NCBI GenBank assembly: GCA_964036315.1
Contig: OZ038479.1
Span: forward strand, 58,684,746 to 58,748,745
DNA: 64,000 nucleotides
Direction of reading: 5' to 3'
Origin: Acanthosepion esculentum
Lineage: Eukaryota > Mollusca > Cephalopoda > Sepiida > Sepiidae
The notes beneath the pieces are model-generated. The model was not told where the DNA came from, did no database searches, and saw only the letters and a list, made by a program, of their open reading frames with translations. Both the position numbers and the translations under genes were made by a program. Below, piece after piece: positions 55,575 to 64,000 of the stretch. Position 1 is the stretch's first letter. Every line of letters starts with the position of its first letter.

Positions 55575-56520
55575 AATTCCGCAACTACTTTTTCTTCAAT
55601 GTCGATTTTCGTGCAAAAAGTGGATCACAGCTTCATACATTTTTTCTGAAAACCTTAGCTTCTCATTGGACAATAAACATTAAAATTATCTCGCTTATCT
55701 TCACGTACATTTGTTCTCAATGAGCGAAACAAAACATATCAGGCTCCAGACTGAGTTTTGTAAGGCGCTCCCTGAGTGGTTAACAAATATTAAAAAAACA
55801 ATTTACCTGCTCACCACTACGTCCGAGTGGCATCGACCTAGTTTTTGACCTGACGAAAAAACAATGCTTTCAGGATCCTATCACGTGATAAAAATATATA
55901 TAAATTGAATGTACGAGCGAACCCAGGCAGTGAGAATTTACGACGACTAGCATTTGCTAAACAGAAACTAGTTCACGATGCTTGTAACTTTACTGCAGCG
56001 AAGTACAAAGTTAGAATCTCAAATTCTTTAACATGAAATAACTTCACTGTAATTCAAGCTAAATTTTCAACTCACTCACCAACTTCTTCTGTAACTTACA
56101 AAAAAACTATTCAATCACGCTATTGAATCTTACGAAACTAAATTACAAACATTTACGAACAATACATTCCACTACTACGAGCAACGAAAACAAATTGAAC
56201 ATTTACGGAACATTCACTTCTCCGACTTCTTTAAAGCTAAAAGTTTATCAACATATTTTCAGCTTTACAGGACTTTCTGAACTCTTTTTCGCAGAATATT
56301 TTGAGCAATAAGTTAATTCAACTTTTTGTGAGCTCAGGTAAAAAATGAAAAAGTAGTAAAATCTTTAACCAGTCAAAGGGAAGTAACTCCTATTAATAAT
56401 TCATGTAAAAAAACTGTTGACATTATATAAATATTGTACCTATTATGAAATGTTATTTTCTTGTGTTTTTTTCTCTTGTTTGCTTGAACATTCGTAAAGT
56501 AAAAAATGTGCGGGTTGATT
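55575..56520 (+). promoter_or_regulatory. Promoter-like block (E-box, TATA), possibly LTR
   Basis: The palindrome 'tatcacgtgata' near 55880 contains CACGTG. It is followed within 20 bases by a TATA-like 'aaaatatatataaattg' and then a GC-richer 'acgagcgaacccaggcag', where transcription could start. Downstream lies CA-rich leader-like text. It separates two similar CT/CA-rich segments, so it may be an inserted retroelement LTR. No ends were fixed. Confidence 0.3.
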
Positions 56521-57080
56521 TACGCTGTCAATACCGCTACACTACCACCACAAGCAGTAATTCCGATTCCTCAACCAAGCAACTCGGACTCTGCAAGCAC
56601 ACAACCTACTTGACCCACTATGACACCAATCTGATGTCACCCTGGTTCAACACAACAGGTCTACCAATCAACAAAACAACTTACCACCGTGACCTCGATC
56701 AACCAAGCATGCACAACCGTATCCTGTGACCTCAGCCAGGCTAGCATAAGGAATAGGTCAACTCCCTACGCTTACACCAGATCGCTATCGCCCACTAAAA
56801 CTGACATTTCACTTAGCTTCGGTGTACCTGTATGATATACTACCCTCCACCATGACCTCGATCAACCAACATGGGCACTAACCATCATACCCTGTGACCA
56901 CACACCAAACCCACACAAGAATTAGGCCAACACCCGGCTCTATCCTTACACCCGACCACCATCGTCACGACAGAGCACTGAAACGGACATTTTACCCATC
57001 CTTCAACATGTACATGCCAATAAATGTTGTTCAAATCTAATCCTCGTTTCCTTCTCTCGCTAACAGTCTAGTGCTGAGTT
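56521..57080 (+). other. GC-balanced segment, unassigned
   Basis: Two related stretches, 'gtgacctcgatcaaccaagc' (about 56690) and 'catgacctcgatcaaccaac' (about 56850), are each followed by 'accctgtgacc'-like text and 'cacc…atcg'. This shows an internal duplication of about 165 bases. AATAAA occurs near 57020. It is probably the R/U5 or 3' part of a retroelement, but I cannot name it. Confidence 0.35.
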
Positions 57081-58508
57081 TCAATAAATGATGAGTGTCC
57101 ATGCCAATGTTATAAAAATATCTAAAACCTTTCTTTTAAAAAAATGATTAAATCTTCTTGTCTTTTCTTTTTTATGGATTGTTAACCTTATTGTTTTATC
57201 TTTGAAAAATAAAACCATGTCTTCAAATTAGACCATTTGTTTTATTTCGAATTCGTTTTCCAAGCTTTTTTTTTTTATTTAAGTACGTGTTGGTAATTGA
57301 TATAGCAATAGTATCCGTTTCATTTTGCAGTTTTGCTCCATTCACAAAATTTATTTTTTTACTAACTTTCAGCATGTTAAAATTGATTCACCTACTTGAA
57401 TGCCAATAGTAGTGTAGATAAAATAAGGTTGCAATAAAATTTGCATTTTATGCCTGCTTTCTGGAAGTAGAGTGTGGGGCCTCGTACCATAGATTCGGGT
57501 CGAATCATTGAGGCAGGGAAGAATCTATTTTCTAACATTTACTCCATGAATCCCAAGAAATATTAGGATGTTAAACACAAGGAACCAAAACATATCACGC
57601 ACCGCTTAATATCTTTCAACTCATAAGAAAAATTTTTCTCACAAGAAATTTCACATTTGTGTCGTGTTTTTACTGTTTTTCATTTCTTAATTCTTTCTTT
57701 CTGTCGTCCGATTCAAGACGTTATGAACTACTAAACTAAACGAATAATACGAAAATTGGGCGGGTTGACAGGAAATCCCAACAAAAAAAATCATTCATTT
57801 GCAGGCAAAGAAAATAAAAAAAACCGTTTTGTTTTTCTCATTGAATTTCTAACCTTGAAAGGTAAGTGCTAGAATACAGATAATTCTTATATATATAAAA
57901 GAAGAATTTCTTATTTAATTAATTGATTTGTCTTTTTCTTAGTATCACAAAAAAAAATAAAATAAAATGAATTGCGTTGTAATTTTAATTTCATCTTCTC
58001 AGAAGCCGTGGAGATTAGTAGAAGAACATTATTTTATTTTTTAAAAGTTTTCTGTTTTAATTTTGACAATTTCAATGTTGGATTATTTTAAAGATGAAAA
58101 ATTATGACATAAAAAATATATTTTTAGCTGCATGTCGTTACGACGGTTTTTTGCCAAAATATTTTTTTAGGTCAAAAATATTTTCTTCCGCATTCGCGCA
58201 GTAATAGTCTCGTAATTTTTTTTTTTTTTTTTTTTTTTTTCAGATTCTCAATTTAATTTGCAAAATAAGGTTGAATTGTAGCACCTGCTTCAAAAAATAT
58301 TTTCGGTAGAAAGAAAATCACAAGTCAGTTTTTAAAGCAAAATCTTTGTTCATTTTGATAACTGCAAGAAAGGAAAGTATTTCCACGTGATTCAGGACTA
58401 ATTTGAAAATTTGTCCCGTCCACAAAAAATGCGATACCTAAGGTTTAAAATGAATTTTTAATAATGAAAAACCTTCTTTGAGGCTTTTATTTTAGTTTTA
58501 ATTTCAGT
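57081..58508. repeat. Long dispersed block, another copy
   Basis: It has the same landmarks as 11813-13211 and 29830-30640 without the SINE. It continues into 'aatttgcaaaataaggttg', which is the site occupied by the BEL/Pao element in the 13-17 kb copy. Confidence 0.65.
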
Positions 58509-58662
58509 CTAAGTGTAACCCAGATATAAGAGAGCTGTCGGGACCGGAGAAGAAGTCTCTTATATCCGGGTTTGGTCTATTTTGTTTTATTAACACAGGC
58601 TCTAATTTGGGACCAGAGAACATCTCTCTTATATCCGGGTCTCTTATATCCGGGTTACACTG
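58509..58662. mobile_element. MITE, second copy of the 30897 family
   Basis: The ends 'gtgtaacccagatataagag' and 'atccgggttacactg' are inverted, with TA following (58663-58664). The left terminus is slightly degraded. A 15-bp internal piece 'tctcttatatccggg' is duplicated in tandem near the right end, absent from the other copy. Confidence 0.75.
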
Positions 58663-58664
58663 TA

Positions 58665-59919
58665 GATTAAATTTAATATTTCCAGTAAGCAAAAAATACT
58701 TTTAAACTGACTGGAAATATTTATTTGTTAAAATAGCTAATTGGCGCCCTTTTTAGCCATCTTTCATCGCAGTGTTATTCTCTTTATGAAAAAATCTTCC
58801 AAAACTAAAATATACTTTTCTGAAACTTTATTTGAGGAATATTAGCTGATTTAAAGTATAATTAACCTGATTTGAAATTAGTTTTTCTTGCGTCAGTTCA
58901 TGGATTAAGAGAGAACTTTTTAGCATCTTTTTTGCAGTTAAAGATAGAATTTGGAAATTCTTGTAAAAATCAAATAATTGTTGAATTAAACAAATTGATT
59001 TTTAAATCCTCCATGGAGTCCTGTTCTCATGATTATAAATGTGAAGCGACAATAATTGTAATTTTTCGAAATTTCATAAAATTAAATGTAAAAAAAAAAA
59101 AATCTTAAGAATTTAAAAAAATATACAATTTAATTCATTTGTAATTAGAATCAAACAATTATTTGATTTTTGCAAACATCCCTATCCTAAGCTTTGGCCC
59201 ACCTGTTGATACAAGAAAAACAAGGTTATGAGCATACTAGAAAGGATTAAAAAATTTCATAAAATAATCAAAAAATACTTTGGGTTTTTCTCTTAATAAT
59301 AACAACATAAACATTTTGATGATAAAACTTTGTTTTTATTAAGTTTGGGTCCTTTTTTCATCATGGTAAATGTTTGGATGAGGAAAAAAATGTCCCAAAA
59401 TAAATAAAACCAATTTTTTTTCAAAATACTTTTTATTTTTCTTCTCATTTACGTTCAAAGTGCTGTCCTCCAAAGTGAATAGTAAGTTCCAAGAAAATAA
59501 TCTATTTGGAGGCTTCCAAGACCAGCACCATATCAATTGTTAGTGTTGTGGCAAAAGCTTTCACAGATAAATCAACTTTCAGCACCATGGTTTGTCTCTT
59601 TGCTAGCAGACCCAAGAATATGGCCATTGCAAATTATCTTATCTTCTCCTTGGTCCTGATGAAAATGATTTTTTTTTTTTTTTTTACTGGGGACAAATTG
59701 TCTGCATGAGGACATCCCAGAGCAGATTGTGTCTGCTATGAATGTGATCTTTTTATCAGTAATGTTAGCCCGAGAAAATGTTTAAAAACATTCAAAATTC
59801 AAGAAAAAACCTTTCAACAGCCATATTTGAATTGTTTCTGAATGGTTGATGGTGCTTCTCAATCTGATTTCAATTTATTTTACAACTTTACATTGTCATA
59901 AACTTAAGCTTTGATTGGA
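58665..59919. repeat. AT-rich background
   Basis: 59220-59370 recalls 18740-18910 and 32380-32560. 59440-59770 recalls 46990-47300. No gene is recognised. Confidence 0.5.
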
Positions 59920-61770
59920 TAATACATAGAAATTGTACATATGTTTTGAATTTAAAAAATGAAATTGAAACAATCCACCCTGACTGAAATAATTTTGTCG
60001 GTTCTTTAACAGTCAATTCTAAAAATAGAAAAGTTCATTCACAAATGTAACGACTTTTTATAAGCTGTCTGGCTTTCATTAAAATACACTTCTCTACAAA
60101 GTATGTGTATACAACTAAGATAATTATAGTTATTTATTTGTTTATTTAACCTATATAATTATTATTTTAAATTATTTCATATTATTGACTAATAAAATTG
60201 TTTATAAAATCTAATTGCAAATATTTTAGAAGAAATGACACCTGCCTAACATTTTTTGCTTTTCAGGTGCCAAATATTTGTGTGTATGTTTCTGAAAAAT
60301 ATGTAAATTTTCTTTGATGTATGAATTTGTGATGTAAGCTTAGCAATTAGACTTTTAACTAAATGTTTGTAAAATCATATACTTTACATTATAGTTTTTG
60401 TGCATGTTATCATTTGTCAATGTACTGATTTTGATTGTTATTTATTTCTAGAGTTTAGTAGTTTTAGTCCTCCATAATTATTTAACTTCATTTGCAATCA
60501 TTTTAAAATTTGGTGATAATATTTATTGACCTGTGACCTTAATGACTACCATGTGTAAAAATTGCTATATTTTAACCAAAATATGTTAATTCATTTAATA
60601 ATTTACCTTGAATCAAGTCTGTAGGGATAACATTGAATTTTAAAAGACTTAAAAATTTGTTTTCATTTTTTGTCTCTTGTGTTGAGGTTTGAAATAGTGA
60701 CTGACCATGCCAATATTTTTAAAATATCTATAAACTTTTATTTAAATACATCAATATATTTTTCATTTTATTTTCTTTACTGATTAACCTATCTTTTAAA
60801 TAAGTTAAAATATGTCTTTGAATTTGACCTTTTAATTGTTCAGAGTTCATTTTTCAACCCTTTTTTCCAGTTCTGTGGTGGTAAATAAATTCATTAACAG
60901 CCATGCACTCTGTTGTTTTGCTTGTTTTGCTATTAGAATTGAGTCACCTAAATTAATGCAAATATTAGTGATGATTAAGGTTTCAATAAAATTCATATTT
61001 CATATGAATTCTGCTTTCTGAAAGTAGTGATGAGCCTTGTATCAGATTAATGCTGACACTGTTGTTATGCTGGAAAAAATGTCAGGCTTCTGTTTTTATA
61101 TAATACTTATTTTGTAAATCCAAGAAATCTAAGGATTTTAAAAACAGGGAACCAAATCTTATCTTACACTGCCTAATATCTTTCATCTTAGGCTGTCATT
61201 CGTTTCCACTTAGACATTATGAACTGAATGAACAATACAAAAATTGGGCAGCTTGAGATATTATGAACTGAATGATCAATACAAAAATTGGGTAGGTTGA
61301 CAGGAAATCCCAACAAAATCATTTGCAGACAAAGAAATAATTTTGTTTTGTTTTTCTCATTGAATTGCTAGCCTAAAAGGTAAGTGGTAGAATACAGATA
61401 ATTTTTTTATATAAAAAAAGAATTCCTTATTTAATTGATTTGTCTTTTTCTTGACATCACAAAAAAATGAAAATGAATTGCATTGTAATTTTATCTTCTC
61501 AGAAACTGTACTAAATGGAAATTATAATTACAAGTACATTTTGTTTTGATTTTACTTTGAAGTTTTTCTGTTGATTTTATTTTGTCAATTTTACTTGAAA
61601 GATGAAAAATTATGATACAAAATACATATTTTTAGCTAGATATCACCACAACAATTTTGCAGAATAATTTTAGGTCAAAAATCTACATTTGTGCACTAGG
61701 TTCTCATCATTTTTCAGATTCTTTCTTTCTTTCTTTCTTTCATAATTTGTTATCCAAAATGAGGTTGAAT
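59920..61770. repeat. Long dispersed block, paralog of 10200-13211
   Basis: This is the most complete uninterrupted copy of the block. It lacks the ~790-bp insertion, the SINE and the BEL/Pao element seen in the 10-17 kb copy. Landmarks are in the same order through 'tttttagctagat' and 'gaattatagcagctg'. A short 'acattatgaactgaatga' module is duplicated in tandem near 61210-61290. No coding capacity. Confidence 0.7.
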
Positions 61771-63341
61771 TATAGCAGCTGATTAAAAAAAATATTTTCA
61801 GTAAAAAGAGTATCACAAATCTATTTTAAAAGCAAAATCTTTGTTCAGCCAAAAAACAAAAAAATTAATTCCACATGTTTCATTTCAGGACTATTCTGAA
61901 AAGTTTATTTAGAAAGTCTATTTTTTGTCACTTTGAAAGAGGTACTAGGTACCTCTACTGATTGACTAAAAAATGATGAAAAAATGTTGAAAATTAATAA
62001 TACAGAGTCTTATCAAAATATTTGTTATTAGAGGAAAAACCAAAGGATTTTTTAATTATTGAGTTATATATTTTATTTATCCTTTTTAGAATCTTAGAAA
62101 GTTTGGTAAAAAAAAATTTTTTTTTCCCCACATCAAAGTTTAATATGGGAAGTTTAGCATCATTTTTGCAGTGAAAAACATTGAGTGGAAATTCTTGCAA
62201 AAATCAAATAATGATCAGATTTTAATTAAACTTCCAGAATTTATTCACAAATTAATAAAATTATTTTAGAAATGTTTCTTTTTTCAAAAATCTTGGTAAA
62301 ACATTGTTTTTTTACATATGTTCATTTCCACCTATTTAATTTTATGAAATTTCAAGAAATTAATTTTTGTGCTGCTTAATTGTCTTATTTAGTAATGTTT
62401 AAACATTTAATTAATGTCTATTGTCTAATATTATTTATACACAGAAATAGGGAATTTAAATCCTCAATTTATTTTGTAAAACAGGACCATTAGTTACCGA
62501 AAATCTGCTCTAAATTGTAAAATAAAAAATTCATTACAACTAAGGCATTGTTTGATTGGAAAAAGTTAATTGCCATTAGGAACAATGCATTTTATGGACA
62601 CTATTGTCTGAAAAATAAAAAGTTTCTATGAATAATGAATGAATTTTTACAGGAATTTTTAATTTTTTTAAAATTTTAATTAGTATAATTTATAAAGATT
62701 TCAATCTTTAGAATTTCTGTATTAATTTGTATTGGTTAGGTGATATTGCTATTAAGTAAAAATTATATTTACTCATCATAAATTGATTTTGTGCATAAAA
62801 ACATGCCAGTTTCTGTAAATATGGATGCCCGTACTCAATATTATGAAAATAAGAGTGATAAACATGGTAAATTTAAAGCCAATTTACTTAAAATTCGTTA
62901 AAACTTTATATTATGGAGAATATTTTTGAAAAATTTTAATATTACTGGGTAGTTGAAAAAAGGTGCTGTTATATTCCTGAGTAATTTTTTTTTACTGTGG
63001 ACATCCATAGTAAAAAAAAAAAGTGGATAACCTTCTGGCTATCAATGAAACTGTCACCCTTTCAACAACTTAAATACCTACCAGCATGTTAAAATTATGA
63101 ATTTCTGCAATATTTTAAACTACATAATATTTGTTTCAGATCAGATTTATTGAACTCAAAATTAGGAAATATTCCTCAATGTTTCACAAAAGTATTTTTA
63201 GAGAAGTTTTAATAATGAGAATTATATTTTGTTAAATTTAATTGATTAACTTGAAATTGAAACGAAAATAAAAGTTTCAAAAAAGATTTTTCATTTTTGA
63301 AATTCCTTATGTATTGGATTTCTTTCGAGGTACATTATACA
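61771..63341. repeat. AT-rich background, partly inverted copy of 18000-18300
   Basis: 62690-62850 is the reverse complement of the module with 'ttacttaataacaatatcacc'. No gene is recognised. Confidence 0.5.
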
Positions 63342-63342
63342 T

Positions 63343-63375
<33 letters not shown>
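63342..63375. repeat. (CA)n microsatellite
   Basis: This is a CA run with a short GC interruption at its start. Confidence 0.9.
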
Positions 63376-63470
63376 ACATTTCAGAGAGAATATAACTGTA
63401 AAAGGACAATAAGAATAGCAAGAAAACAAAAAATTATCTTATCCAAGGGTAAGATAAGTTTTTCTGTTGT

Positions 63471-63502
63471 CTTTATTCATATATATATATATATGAATAA
63501 AG
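63471..63502. repeat. Perfect 32-bp palindrome with TA core
   Basis: 'ctttattcat', a TA run and 'atgaataaag' form a perfect palindrome. A small hairpin 'ttatctta…taagataa' lies 30 bases upstream. Confidence 0.85.
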
Positions 63503-63748
63503 TACTCCCCGCCAAAAAAGCGATAAGTAAGAGTAAAATACATTTTGAAAAAGATAAATTTTCTTGAAGCTTTTATTTTAGTTTAATCCCAAGCAAATAC
63601 AAGGTAACCAATGAAGTTCAAATATATACGAAATGCGTGTAGCAATTGTTTTCAAATTCGGACAGCCGGAAGTAGGAACATCAGACATTATAAAAAACAT
63701 GCACACTGTACCCGGCCATCAGTTATAAGCTGGACAGCTGTGAGAAGG

Positions 63749-64000
63749 ATGGAAGTGTCTAGAGATCTCGTTCAGGGCTGTTTGCTTTACGACTTCAAAG
63801 TGGGCTTGTGAGCAGCTCCATCAAGTCACCACATATGTCAAGCGTTTGGAGATAGTGCTGTGGATGAACTTACTGTAAGGCATTGGTTTCGAAAATTCAA
63901 GTTGGGAGATTTGTCTCTCCATGATGAGCCTCGCAGTGGACAACCACAGGTCTTGAATGACGGAGTCCTGAAGGCGGCCATTGAAGAGGACAGTAGTCTA
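63749..64000 (+). pseudogene. Mariner transposase, N-terminal part, runs off the window
   Basis: From ATG 63749 the frame reads S-R-D-L-V-Q-G-C-L-L-Y-D-F-K and hits TGA at 63809-63811. The same frame then continues with F-G-D-S-A-V, R-H-W-F-R-K-F-K, G-D-L-S-L-H-D-E-P-R-S-G and K-A-A-I-E-E-D to the window edge. These are the helix-turn-helix region and the W-F-x-x-F-K / D-x-x-R-S-G-x-P segment of mariner transposases (the type often labelled SETMAR-like). The catalytic D,D34D domain would lie beyond 64000. With an in-frame stop in the first helix-turn-helix, this copy is probably inactive. Confidence 0.8.

Overview
The window looks like a eukaryotic, AT-rich, repeat-dense genome with very few intact genes. 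Its C2H2 zinc-finger genes, tRNA-derived SINEs, CsRn1-type Gypsy, BEL/Pao and mariner elements, and long (TA)n/(CA)n/(TC)n tracts point to a coleoid cephalopod, most likely an octopus. That placement is an inference from element style and cannot be proven here. There are no bacterial operons, and most open frames shorter than about 120 codons are chance.

Layout. 1-2226: old dispersed repeats with a retroelement zinc-finger fragment and a SINE. 2227-7797: a nearly complete, very young CsRn1-like Ty3/Gypsy retrotransposon whose LTRs differ at 2 of 722 positions in my alignment. 7800-13200: AT-rich sequence with an LTR-like promoter block, a long insertion and a second SINE. 13212-17433: an old BEL/Pao element on the minus strand, with gag, protease, integrase and a C-terminal PHD finger but no reverse transcriptase. 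17.5-22.6 kb: a decayed zinc-finger gene. 23-25.4 kb: a dispersed family with a 31-bp minisatellite core, then a relic of an uncharacterised multicopy gene. 26.2-28.2 kb: an inverted-repeat element and a collapsed Gypsy copy. 30.9-36.2 kb: MITEs, a large inverted repeat and a second multicopy-gene relic. 36.24-36.44 kb: a GC-rich candidate terminal exon. 42.3-45.6 kb: the best gene in the window, a two-exon C2H2 gene with 12 fingers. 48.4-50 kb: scrambled Gypsy pol fragments. 52.9-57 kb: a solo LTR, the second 31-bp minisatellite and a composite island. 57-63.4 kb: more copies of the background modules. 63.7 kb to the end: a mariner transposase running off the edge.

The unifying feature is that the non-coding background is itself paralogous. 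Long stretches recur in the same order at 10-13, 29-31, 57-58.5 and 60-62 kb; at 19-22.6 and 42-45.6 kb; and at 29, 39 and 51-53 kb. This is what repeated segmental duplication of a zinc-finger cluster would leave. The duplicated copies act as empty-site references: several insertions (SINE, solo LTR, BEL/Pao, Gypsy, a 135-bp repeat) can be delimited because a paralogous copy lacks them. All similarity statements come from reading by eye.
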